This document shows positions 53,508-62,812 of a stretch of DNA of 64,000 bases, one piece after another. The notes under the pieces were generated by a model, which was not told the origin of the DNA, searched no databases, and saw only the letters and a program-made list of their open reading frames with translations. The translations under genes and the position numbers were made by a program. The stretch's first letter is position 1. Each line of letters starts with the position of its first letter. The DNA lies in assembly GCA_031290255.1 (NCBI GenBank), contig JAITNW010000006.1, positions 1 to 64,000 of the forward strand. Direction: 5' to 3'. The stretch comes from Candidatus Nomurabacteria bacterium. Lineage in GTDB: Bacteria; Patescibacteriota; Saccharimonadia; Saccharimonadales; Saccharimonadaceae.

Positions 53508-55718
53508 ATGATTGTGCTTTTTTGGTTAATTGCTCTTGTGGTGGCGACGTTCTGGATTTGGTTGCCGATTTTGATTATCGTATTGATTCGACGGTCGAAG
53601 AAAAAAGATGCGGCTTTGATGCAGCAGAGACAGGCGCAGCAGCAGTTGAATAACCGGCCACCGATGCAACAATTTCCGGTGCAGAATGATATGCGACGGG
53701 AAGAGTTGAACCAGAAGATGTACGAGGAGCTAAAGAAGTCGCAGCCGGATATGGAGAAGGTGCAGGGGTATGTGAAGGAGATTGAAGAATTGTCGGTTCC
53801 GGTGCAGCAGATGGAGGGGATGCCTGGATATAGTTATAATGGTGCGCCGCCGAGTGGAAATATGGGTCAGCGGATGGTGTCGCAGAATTATAGTCCTAAT
53901 CCGTCTATGCAGTATGGCCAGCCGATGGTGAAGACGGATAATCATTCAGGGTTGAATGCTATATTATATATCGGTAGTTTGTTGGTGGTAGCTGGGGTGG
54001 GGGCTTTGGTAGCTTCGGTGGTGGAAGATAGCGCGAAGATGATGGTGATGGTTTTGATTATTGCGATATTTTATGTGGGTGGGATGGTTATTCGGAGAGA
54101 TAAGCGGTTGGTGACGGCGGGGAAGGCTTTGGTGGGGACGGCGCTCGCGGTTATCCCATTCTTGGGGTTTGGTTTTGCTGGTTTTGTGCGGATGCCGGGC
54201 GAAATTGCTTGGCTTATTACTAGCGTAATCGGATTGATGGCTTATGTGGTGGCGACAATTGTGCTTGAGAGCAGAGTAATTGCGTATCTTTCTATGGCAT
54301 TTTTGATTTCGCTGAGCTTGTCGATGACGGCGACGTTGGCTTTGCCGATGATGTACTATTTTATGTTTGTGATGTTGATTGGCGTGGTGGCGGGATTGGT
54401 GAAGATTTTTGCGGGAGGGAAGGTGCCGAAATTGTTTAGTTCGGTGGTGGATGTGACTGGAAAATGGTTAACTTTTGTGACGCTCATTGCGAGTTTGTTA
54501 TTTGTGGGGTTGGCTGATGGGCAGATGTATGTTTGGCTGTTTTGGCTGGCGACAATACAGTCGGTGATTATGTGGGTGGATAAAAAGAAATTGTCAGAAG
54601 AATTGCTGTTTAGAATGCTTGCGCATGCTTCGATTCTTGTGACGGTTTTGCAGATTATTCCGAATGACGTGGTGGTTTTTGGTGTGATTTTCTTGATTTT
54701 GGCTGTGATGCACGCGGTCGTTAGTGTAGTGTTGGGAGTTGTATTCAAGACCAAGGATAGGGCTTTGGTGGAGATGGGGATAGAGATTGTAATGATGGTG
54801 CTTGCGGCTAATTCTTTTGTGTTTATGCTTGTGGGCGGAGCTGAGAGAATGGCTGCCGTGACTTGCTTGGCTTCTATTATATTTATTGGGCTACTTTGTG
54901 GGGTGAATGCGGTGGTTCATAAAAAAGTGGGTTGGCTATATGGTGTGCTTGCTGCGTTGATTGCTTTGCCGGGTATACTTGGTGGATGGGCTTTGACGGG
55001 TTCTATGCGATGGGATTCTAGTACATTCTTTGCGGTATATATAATATTGATGGCGCTTTCGGTAGTAATGCGGGCGCTGGTGAACAAAAAGCAGACGGGT
55101 TATGATGCTTTGGGTTTGACGGGGGTGGTGGTTTTTGGCTGGATTGCCGTAATGTGTTCTTTGCCGGTTGGTGCCTCGTACCAGATCTTAGGAATGGCAC
55201 TTTGGACGGCGTGTTTTGGTATATACGGTTGGCTGACGCAGAAAAAATCTTTGTATGAGGTGGCGGTTTATTTTGGTGCAGTGACGGTATGCAGGGTGGC
55301 GAGTGAAATGCTTGGCGTAATGAGGGTGGATGGATGGGCTTATGTTTTGACGTATGCGCATATTATTGCGCTTGCGCTAATCGGACTCAGTGTTTGGCGG
55401 GAAAGAGGGAATAGTAGTAAGGTCCGGCTGGGCTTTGCGATGGGGATTTTGACGATGATGGTGGGGATAAGGGCGATTGGGTCTTATGGTCTGACCGAGG
55501 AATTGATTTATCCGTTGTGGTTTTTGATATTGCAGGTGGTTTTTGTGGTAGTTGGGGGTTTGTGGAAGAAAAAGTGGATGTGGATGTGGGGGGCTTGTGG
55601 CGTTGTGGCAGCGATAATGTGGTTTGTGAAAGATATGGCGTTCATTTGGTTGATTATGTTGGGATTTGGCTTGATTGGCTTGGTTGTGTGGAGCTTACTG
55701 AGAGGTAAGAAGAGCTAG
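53508..55718 (+). CDS. Large polytopic membrane protein
   Basis: ~20 hydrophobic segments following a Gln-rich cytoplasmic region. Confidence 0.55.
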   Translation: MIVLFWLIALVVATFWIWLPILIIVLIRRSKKKDAALMQQRQAQQQLNNRPPMQQFPVQNDMRREELNQKMYEELKKSQPDMEKVQGYVKEIEELSVPVQQMEGMPGYSYNGAPPSGNMGQRMVSQNYSPNPSMQYGQPMVKTDNHSGLNAILYIGSLLVVAGVGALVASVVEDSAKMMVMVLIIAIFYVGGMVIRRDKRLVTAGKALVGTALAVIPFLGFGFAGFVRMPGEIAWLITSVIGLMAYVVATIVLESRVIAYLSMAFLISLSLSMTATLALPMMYYFMFVMLIGVVAGLVKIFAGGKVPKLFSSVVDVTGKWLTFVTLIASLLFVGLADGQMYVWLFWLATIQSVIMWVDKKKLSEELLFRMLAHASILVTVLQIIPNDVVVFGVIFLILAVMHAVVSVVLGVVFKTKDRALVEMGIEIVMMVLAANSFVFMLVGGAERMAAVTCLASIIFIGLLCGVNAVVHKKVGWLYGVLAALIALPGILGGWALTGSMRWDSSTFFAVYIILMALSVVMRALVNKKQTGYDALGLTGVVVFGWIAVMCSLPVGASYQILGMALWTACFGIYGWLTQKKSLYEVAVYFGAVTVCRVASEMLGVMRVDGWAYVLTYAHIIALALIGLSVWRERGNSSKVRLGFAMGILTMMVGIRAIGSYGLTEELIYPLWFLILQVVFVVVGGLWKKKWMWMWGACGVVAAIMWFVKDMAFIWLIMLGFGLIGLVVWSLLRGKKS

Positions 55719-55757
55719 CTCTTTGCTTGTTGGCTTGATTGTGGTATTATATTGTGG

Positions 55758-57185
55758 ATGAAGAAAGATCCTAGTGTAGTATATCGTGTGTTTCTGATGG
55801 CGGGGGATACGATGGCGATTGTGTTTTCTTTTGCTTTTGCGTATTACTTCCGGACGCATATTGACGTACGACCTTATTATTTTACATCTGAGATACGAGA
55901 TTTTATCTTGGCTAGCTTATTTTTGGTGCCGATTTGGCTGATAATTTTGATGATTTTGGGGCTATATTCTAAGTCTGTATTGCGTTTGAGGGTGCGGGAA
56001 TATGGCAGATTGCTGTTTGCTTCTGCGATTGGGATTATGGCGATGATTACGTATGATTTTTTTGCGGACGGGACGATTGCTAATGGTTCATTATTTCCGG
56101 TGAAGACGATTGTGATTTATGCGGCGGTTTTTTGTTTTATTTCGTTGGTGGTTTTTAGGACAGTGGTTGGTCTGGTTCGGAAATTTGTGTTGAGGCACGA
56201 TCATGGGTTGCTGAAGACTGTGGTTGTGGGGAATAATTCTAACACAACGCGGTTTTTGGAAACAATAACGCCGGAAAGTGGACATAAGGTAGTGGGGGTG
56301 GTGGCGAATAATGAGTTTGTGCCGGAAGGGTGGAGGAAGCGGAAATTTAGGACTTTAGAGATGGTGCTTGATAAACTGAAGCCGGATGCGGTAATTCATA
56401 CTGATAGCGAAAACATAGAGAAAGTTAATCAAATGGCGATAGATTATCATGCGCTATATTATTATGCTCCGAGTGAACAGTCGCTTGTGTCACATATGGG
56501 GAATGTGGAATTGATTGCAGCGACGCCGGTGATCTTGGTAAGGACTACGCCTTTGATGGGTGGCGCTAAGGTGTTTAAGAGGATGTGCGATATTTTGCTA
56601 GGTGTGGTGGCGTTGATAGTTGCTTCACCTTTTATGCTTGTGATATTTGTGATTCAAAAAATGGTAGATTTAAAAGCGCCGGCTTTGTATAGAGATATGC
56701 GGTTGTCGCGATTTAATAAGAAGTTTCCGCTTCTGAAATTTCGTACTATCAAGGTGGAATTCAATGGACTAAGTCCGGAGGATGCTTTTGAAAAAATGGG
56801 GAAGCCAAAATTGGCGGTTCGGTATCGCGACAATGGAGATTATTTGAAGAATGATCCAAGGTATACGGCGCTTGGGAGAGTGCTGAGGAAAACTTCGCTA
56901 GATGAGTTGCCGCAAATTTTTAATATCATAATGGGCGATATTTCTTTTGTGGGGCCGCGTGCATTGGTGCCGAGCGAGCTTAAGAGTTATGGAAATAGGG
57001 GGCTGCTATTGTCTGTAAAGTCGGGCTTGACGGGGCTTGCGCAGGTATCGGGGCGAAGGGATATTTCTTTTGATGAGAGGCGAGCGCTTGATATATATTA
57101 TATTCAGAATTGGTCGCCGTGGATGGATGTACAGATTTTGTTTAAGACGGTGGCATGTGTGTTGAAGGGTCAAGGGGCCAAATAG
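55758..57185 (+). CDS. Polyprenyl-phosphate sugar phosphotransferase (exopolysaccharide priming transferase)
   Basis: KRMCDILLGVVALIVASPFMLVIFV, GRVLRKTSLDELPQIFNIIMGDISFVGPRALVPSE. Confidence 0.92.
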   Translation: MKKDPSVVYRVFLMAGDTMAIVFSFAFAYYFRTHIDVRPYYFTSEIRDFILASLFLVPIWLIILMILGLYSKSVLRLRVREYGRLLFASAIGIMAMITYDFFADGTIANGSLFPVKTIVIYAAVFCFISLVVFRTVVGLVRKFVLRHDHGLLKTVVVGNNSNTTRFLETITPESGHKVVGVVANNEFVPEGWRKRKFRTLEMVLDKLKPDAVIHTDSENIEKVNQMAIDYHALYYYAPSEQSLVSHMGNVELIAATPVILVRTTPLMGGAKVFKRMCDILLGVVALIVASPFMLVIFVIQKMVDLKAPALYRDMRLSRFNKKFPLLKFRTIKVEFNGLSPEDAFEKMGKPKLAVRYRDNGDYLKNDPRYTALGRVLRKTSLDELPQIFNIIMGDISFVGPRALVPSELKSYGNRGLLLSVKSGLTGLAQVSGRRDISFDERRALDIYYIQNWSPWMDVQILFKTVACVLKGQGAK

Positions 57186-57188
57186 TAA

Positions 57189-57617
57189 TTATTTGAAGAT
57201 AAATTTGTAACCTAGATAATTAAAGATCATACCGCAGATGATGCCGATAACTTTGGCAATGAGGTTGGTGATGTCGGAGGCGCCAGTAATTGATGTGATG
57301 AGCCAGATGACGCCACTTTGGATAACCCAGGCGCTGAAAAGTGAAACGGCGAGAAAGCGAGGAGCGGTTTGGCGTTTGCTTTTTTTGGATTTCCAAACGA
57401 AGTTATAGTTGAGGAAGAAGCTGACGATCATGCAAATTAATGTAGACGCCATGTTGGCTATGATTATGGGTACGGTCAGAATGTTGGCGAGGAGGCTGAA
57501 GATTAAAAAGTCTAAGACTGTGTTGAGCCCGCCAACGATGAGGAATTTGATTTTCTCGCTGTGCTTGGTGTATAGCGAGTTTTCGGTGATTTTTCTAAAG
57601 TGGTTTGCCACTAGCAA
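57189..57617 (-). CDS. GtrA-like membrane protein
   Basis: KIKFLIVGGLNTVLDFLIFSLLANI, ICMIVSFFLNYNFVWKSKK. Confidence 0.87.
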   Translation of the reverse strand: MLVANHFRKITENSLYTKHSEKIKFLIVGGLNTVLDFLIFSLLANILTVPIIIANMASTLICMIVSFFLNYNFVWKSKKSKRQTAPRFLAVSLFSAWVIQSGVIWLITSITGASDITNLIAKVIGIICGMIFNYLGYKFIFK

Positions 57618-58557
57618 GGTTCCTAGAATTTTTGCGATCGACGATATAGAGTGGGCGACCTTGTGTTTCGGCGTGGATGTGGGAGATATAGAGAGCGGTG
57701 ATGGCTTGAGAAATAAGCACGAGGCCGACTAGGAAAGTGATAAATATAGCTAGAAGAGTGGGCCCAGTCCAGTTAAGTCTGAGAGGATCGCCCATGATGA
57801 ACTGCTGGATAATTACGAAAAGTCCAAGTATGGTCGAGGAGAAAGTGATGAAGGCGCCAAACCAACCGAAGATGACTAGTGGGGTGGTGGTCATTGAGAC
57901 GAAGCTGTCTATTGCTAGGCTAAAGAGTTTCTTGAAGTTGTAGCTTGGTTTGCCGGCTAAGCGATTGCCGTAAGTATAATGAATGTAGGATTTGTCGAAG
58001 CCCATCCAGTCTACTAATCCTCTGGTGATACGGCCATGTTCGGTGAGTTTGTTGAATTCGTCGACTGCGACTCGATCCATGAGGCGGTAATCAGTGCTGC
58101 CTGGTAAAGTATCTTTTGTGCCAAGAGCGTTGAGAATTTTGTAGAAGAATTTGGAGCCGAGTTTGGCGATGAAGCCGTGTTTTTCGAATTTACCCCTGAC
58201 TCCGGTGACGACTTCGGCGCCGGCTTGCCATTTTTCGATGAATTCGTGGATAAGCTTTGGTGGCTGTTGTCCGTCGGCGTCCATAGTGATGACGGCGTCG
58301 CCTGAAGCTTCGCGCAGTCCTGCCGTGAGGGCGATTTCTTTGCCAAAGTTGCGGGAAAAGCAGATGACGCGGACTTTTTTGTCTTTGGCTGCAACGCCTT
58401 GGAGGATTTGCAGGGTTTTGTCTTTGCTGCCGTCGTTGACGAAGATGACTTCGTAGGAAGGAGTTAGCTTGGCGAGCTCGGGGCTAAGCATTTTTTCGTA
58501 GAACTCGGTAAAGCCTTTTTCTTCGTTGTACACTGGAATTACAAAAGAGATTTTCAT
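57595..58557 (-). CDS. GtrB/DPM1-like family 2 glycosyltransferase with C-terminal TMs
   Basis: ISFVIPVYNEEKGFTEFYEKM, AVITMDADGQQPPKLI, TDYRLMDRVAV. Confidence 0.92.
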   Translation of the reverse strand: MKISFVIPVYNEEKGFTEFYEKMLSPELAKLTPSYEVIFVNDGSKDKTLQILQGVAAKDKKVRVICFSRNFGKEIALTAGLREASGDAVITMDADGQQPPKLIHEFIEKWQAGAEVVTGVRGKFEKHGFIAKLGSKFFYKILNALGTKDTLPGSTDYRLMDRVAVDEFNKLTEHGRITRGLVDWMGFDKSYIHYTYGNRLAGKPSYNFKKLFSLAIDSFVSMTTTPLVIFGWFGAFITFSSTILGLFVIIQQFIMGDPLRLNWTGPTLLAIFITFLVGLVLISQAITALYISHIHAETQGRPLYIVDRKNSRNLASGKPL

Positions 58558-58640
58558 AATCTTATTTTACCATAAACTGCGGAGGTATGTTCGTTATAGT
58601 GGAGTTTGTTTTTGACGAGAAAAACATTTTTGGTTTTATA

Positions 58641-58669
58641 TTGACATATTTTGAAAAAAGGCGTAGACT
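58641..58669 (+). promoter_or_regulatory. Sigma70-type promoter of MATE-kinase gene
   Basis: TTGACA-17 nt-TAGACT. Confidence 0.7.
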
Positions 58670-58694
58670 AATTTGGTGTCACGACAGCTTTTGT

Positions 58695-58739
58695 AAGGCG
58701 TATAATCTGACAAAATAGATTCTAAACGCCTTATTTTTT
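58695..58739 (+). terminator. Leader terminator/attenuator upstream of MATE-kinase gene
   Basis: AAGGCGT..AATCT-gacaaaat-AGATT..ACGCCTT then ATTTTTT, between promoter and start codon. Confidence 0.65.
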
Positions 58740-58774
58740 CGGTCAAAAAATAATGCAAAACCAAAAAGGAAATT

Positions 58775-60754
58775 ATGCAAAATAATAAATATTTAGGTAA
58801 AGAAAAAGTTGGAAAGCTTTTATTGAAGTTTTCTGTTCCGTGTATTTTATCGCTGTTAGTTAGTGCGCTATATAATATTGTGGATCAAGTTTTTATCGGT
58901 AATAGTGAGCTTGGGTTTATTGGCAATGCTGCTACTGGTGTTGTGTTTCCGCTGACTATAGTATCTATGGCGTTTGCTTGGTGTTTTGGCGATGGGGTGG
59001 CGGCGTTTATGAGTATTCGGCAGGGACAGAAAAATACTAAAGATATTCATAACGCGGTTGGTACTAGTATCATTGCGTCATTCGTCGTTGGTGTGGTTTT
59101 TGCGCTTATTTGCTTCCTGTTGGCTCAAAATCTCTTGTTTGCTTTTGGAGCCTCTGACGCGAGTATTGAGCTTGCTAAAAATTATTTTTACATAATTCTG
59201 GTTGCCACTCCGCTTTGTATGGTTATGAATACTATGACTGCGGTTATTCGGGCGGATGGAAAACCAAATTTTTCTATGCTTGTTACGCTTTCTGGAGCTA
59301 TTATCAATGTTATTTTGGATCCTATATTTATCTTTGTGTTTAAGTGGGGGATTGAGGGTGCGGCTCTTGCTACTATTATGGGCCAAATCATCTCTTTCTT
59401 TATTGCTTCTGCTTACTTTATAAAGCCCAAGACATTCAGACTTACACTTAAAAGTTTTATCCCAAACTTTCGACTGCTTGGTAGTTTTACGAAAATGGGC
59501 ATTTCGACTTTTATTACTCAAATGTCTATCGTTGTTATTTCTCTTGCGTGCAATGCTATGCTTGCGAAATACGGGGCTCAGTCGATTTATGGTCAAGATA
59601 TTCCGATTGCCGTTTTCAGCATTGCTATGAAGGTCTTCACTATTGTCATCAATATCGTGGTGGGTCTTATTGTGGGGGCTCAGCCGATACTTGGGTTTAA
59701 TTTTGGTGCTGGGAATTATGATAGAGTTCGTCAAACTTTCAAGCTTGTCCTGAAGCTTGTGGTTGTGGTGGGGCTTGTTGCTACTGTCTTGTTCGAATTT
59801 TGTCCGCAAATTATTATCAATATTTTTGGTTCGGGTGATGATCTCTATTATGAATTTGCTGAGCTTACTTTTCGTATCTTTCTTGCTTTAGTTCTGTTTA
59901 CTTGCGCGAATAAGGTAACTTCCATTTTCTTTCAGGCGGTTGGTAAGCCTACTAAGGCGGCCTTCATTTCTCTAGTTCGGGATATTATTTGTTTTGTCCC
60001 GCTTGTGATTATTCTCCCGTCATTTATGGGTGTTACTGGTGTTCTTTGGGCTGCTCCTATTGCTGATATTATAGGGATTACGGTTTCGGTTATCCTGGTC
60101 TTGAAATTCTTCCGAACACTTGGTAAGACTTCTGTTGCCGAATCAGCCAAAACTGTGGTTAGACATTCTCGCGAAGGAGTTATTGTGGCGATCTCTCGTC
60201 AGCATGGTTCTGCTGGGAAGTATATTGGGGAGCTTGTGGCTAAACGGCTAAAGATTCCATATTATTATAAGGAGCTTGTGGCTATTGCTGCGGAAGAGAG
60301 CGGCTTGTCGAAAGAATATATTGGCAATATTGATGAGGAAAATCCGAATGCTTTGTATAGTTTGTATTTATCGAGTACACCAGTAGAGTATGCTATTGAG
60401 GCGCAGGAGAAGGCTATAAAAGAAGTGGCGAGTCAGGGTTCTTGTGTGATAGTTGGTCGTGCCGCGGATTATATTTTGCGTAATAATAAGAATATTTTGC
60501 GCGTATTTATATATGCGCCAGATGATTACCGCGTAGAGAAACTTAAGGAAATGTATGGTGATACGAAGGTGCAGGCGAAGAAGAGTATTAAGAAATCTGA
60601 CCATAATCGTTCCCGTTATTATGAAAGTATTTCTGGTCTTAAATGGGGGGATCGTGAGAATTATGATTTGCTTGTCGACAGTTCTATTGGGAATGAGGCT
60701 ACTGCGAAGATTATTGCCGATTATGCTGATAATTTTTCTGCTAAACGTCGGTAG
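58775..60754 (+). CDS. MATE efflux transporter fused to C-terminal cytidylate-kinase-like domain
   Basis: MATE: GKLLLKFSVPCILSLLVSALYNIVDQVFIG; kinase: VIVAISRQHGSAGKYIGELVAKRLKIPYYYKELV..CVIVGRAADYILRN. Confidence 0.9.
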   Translation: MQNNKYLGKEKVGKLLLKFSVPCILSLLVSALYNIVDQVFIGNSELGFIGNAATGVVFPLTIVSMAFAWCFGDGVAAFMSIRQGQKNTKDIHNAVGTSIIASFVVGVVFALICFLLAQNLLFAFGASDASIELAKNYFYIILVATPLCMVMNTMTAVIRADGKPNFSMLVTLSGAIINVILDPIFIFVFKWGIEGAALATIMGQIISFFIASAYFIKPKTFRLTLKSFIPNFRLLGSFTKMGISTFITQMSIVVISLACNAMLAKYGAQSIYGQDIPIAVFSIAMKVFTIVINIVVGLIVGAQPILGFNFGAGNYDRVRQTFKLVLKLVVVVGLVATVLFEFCPQIIINIFGSGDDLYYEFAELTFRIFLALVLFTCANKVTSIFFQAVGKPTKAAFISLVRDIICFVPLVIILPSFMGVTGVLWAAPIADIIGITVSVILVLKFFRTLGKTSVAESAKTVVRHSREGVIVAISRQHGSAGKYIGELVAKRLKIPYYYKELVAIAAEESGLSKEYIGNIDEENPNALYSLYLSSTPVEYAIEAQEKAIKEVASQGSCVIVGRAADYILRNNKNILRVFIYAPDDYRVEKLKEMYGDTKVQAKKSIKKSDHNRSRYYESISGLKWGDRENYDLLVDSSIGNEATAKIIADYADNFSAKRR

Positions 60755-61254
60755 ATCGTAATTGGCTTAGCGCTAAAGTTCAGGATGCCCAGTAGTCGTG
60801 GGGGTCGGTCACATTTTTCGAATCAGTTGATATCAAAAAAGCTCAGAGGTAGACGAGCGACCGGTTATGGATATCGGTTAGGGTTTTTCACTGCTGTACT
60901 TGGCTCCCCTTTGCCGAAATAATGCGGACGGAACATCATAATTACAGCACGCTAAAACTCAAAGAAGTTCGTGATTTAGTGGAGGATTGCGAAGCGGGCT
61001 TAATTGCGGAATTACTAGCAAACAAATAACAGCCCCCCTATACCCTCAATCCCACTTTTTGGATTTGCCGTAAACGCACTACCTACCTAAATTATCGTGA
61101 ACCTCATTTTGTCAAACTATAACAAGAAAAACTACAACAATAACGCGCTCGTCTATAACAGGTGTGAGCGTGTCTATTTTTCTACAACAAAAGGTTGTTG
61201 TTATATTCCGCACAACAGATATGCGGGCATTTTAGCCCAATGAAATTGTTATAA

Positions 61255-61482
61255 CTACTTACCTTGCTTATTGCGAATATCGGAATTAACGAAGCCACGT
61301 TTTGCCATAGCCTCATCAAAAGTTTTGTCCATATACATCATATCGCCAATCCAACCAAATAGCAGATAGTTACAACTTATGCTTCTTAACAGTGCTCCTT
61401 TAGCATTTCCTAGATACCAACGATTTATAGGCAGTATAAAACTACAATAAGTTAATATTTTATATGTTTTGCGGTCTTTCAT
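61255..61482 (-). CDS. Small TM2-like membrane protein
   Basis: FILPINRWYLGNAKGALLRSISCNYLLFGWIGDMMYMDKTFDEAM. Confidence 0.55.
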   Translation of the reverse strand: MKDRKTYKILTYCSFILPINRWYLGNAKGALLRSISCNYLLFGWIGDMMYMDKTFDEAMAKRGFVNSDIRNKQGK

Positions 61483-61557
61483 ATCTCACGCTCCTTTCAT
61501 TTTGTGATTTATTTAGCCCGTGCAAGTGTCATAAATAAAATAGGACACCACGACGGT

Positions 61558-61680
61558 GTCTTAAAACCTTTTTCCGCACTAAGGTGGTTAAACCTCAATG
61601 TTTCGCGTGGTGCCCTATTATAGGTTTAACCAGCGAAGCACCGAATGTGCTCACCTTAGTTCGGATTATTGTTTTAAGAC
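61558..61680. other. Nested inverted repeat with three-way-junction potential (structured RNA or DNA element)
   Basis: GTCTTAAAAC/GTTTTAAGAC (10/10), CCGCACTAAGGT/ACCTTAGTTCGG (11/12), GGTTAAACCT/AGGTTTAACC (10/10), AGCAC-cgaat-GTGCT. Confidence 0.7.
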
Positions 61681-61692
61681 ATCTTTATTATA

Positions 61693-62811
61693 TCATTCCT
61701 TGTGCGAAGTAGCACTTCGAGATAGTGGTTTCTCCCATCGCTCAAATACTTCATGCCCAATATCATCATCAGTGACAAAAGAGACGCTTAATCTTGCTCG
61801 AGTAATCGCAACGTAAAGTTTTGATTTCGATGAGAGGGCCAGACCCTCTACTTCTTGGGTTTTCAGCCACTCCCGTATCGGTCCCGTTGTATGGATTAAG
61901 ACCCTGTCGAACGTCAGCCCTTTCGATGCTCCGAAGTTCATTACTCTGTAATTGTCATTCACGCCCTTTGCTTTCTTACTATCTCTTAGCTGTACGGCCC
62001 CATATTGAGCCAGGTACTCGCCTATGTCGGAGGGGTTTACTAAGAAAATCCCCTGATGGGCTTCACCTCCATCCTTAAATCCAGATTTTACTTCTTTCAA
62101 CTCGGGATACAACTTATTCGAGAGACTACATATGTTCGGATGACAACGGTAGTTCGTGTTTAAGGTGATGTCATCTCGCTCAATATTAATCGCCTCATCA
62201 TAAAAAAAGTTTATGATGCCCGCCTTTTTGAACTTTTTATTCTTAGTTCCATCGTTTGTTGAGTAAGTGCTTTGTCGCGGGTCGCCAACCATAGTCAAGG
62301 TTGTCTCTGCGTCTATAAGTAATTTCAGCAGCTCCAGGTCATAGCCGGCTAAATCCTGCACTTCATCGATGTATATATAATCATAAATTGAAATTAATCT
62401 CGCAATCACGGCGCCATTAGTAAGCTCATTACATCTGATAGCAAACTTAGCCACCTTATCAGAATATATCTTATGGTCTGGCGTTAAATAATGTCGCTCG
62501 ATATCGGTCTCCGCTATACCTATTGCAGATTGACCACTTTTTAGGAATAATCCAGTTATTCTGCCCGTATACTTGCACCCTTGATATGGCCTCACCCCGT
62601 GTTGAAGTAAAAAAGAAAACCACGTTTGCACTGTTATGTGGGCCGGTATGCACCCAACGTATTCAATAATCTTTTTTCTAATCTCTTGCTCGTTCGCTTG
62701 GGTAAAAGTAGTAATCAAGATTGTTTTGTCGTTATGCCTAACGGCGTCTTCAACTACAAATGTCGTCTTTCCTGACCCCGCTCCAGCTATGACGACTTTA
62801 CTGCTCCCCAT
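61693..62811 (-). CDS. UvrD/PcrA-like superfamily 1 helicase, GajB-like
   Basis: VVIAGAGSGKTTFVVEDAV, YIYIDEVQDLAGYDLELLKLL, MVGDPRQSTYS, NYRCHPNICSLS, LYVAITRARLSVSFV; start ATG at 62811 abuts stop of upstream gene. Confidence 0.85.
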   Translation of the reverse strand: MGSSKVVIAGAGSGKTTFVVEDAVRHNDKTILITTFTQANEQEIRKKIIEYVGCIPAHITVQTWFSFLLQHGVRPYQGCKYTGRITGLFLKSGQSAIGIAETDIERHYLTPDHKIYSDKVAKFAIRCNELTNGAVIARLISIYDYIYIDEVQDLAGYDLELLKLLIDAETTLTMVGDPRQSTYSTNDGTKNKKFKKAGIINFFYDEAINIERDDITLNTNYRCHPNICSLSNKLYPELKEVKSGFKDGGEAHQGIFLVNPSDIGEYLAQYGAVQLRDSKKAKGVNDNYRVMNFGASKGLTFDRVLIHTTGPIREWLKTQEVEGLALSSKSKLYVAITRARLSVSFVTDDDIGHEVFERWEKPLSRSATSHKE

Positions 62812-62812
62812 A

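Noticed and set aside
60780-60860. Possible tRNA or other structural RNA (TTCGAATC stretch)
   Set aside because: No cloverleaf could be traced around the TTCGAATC-like string.
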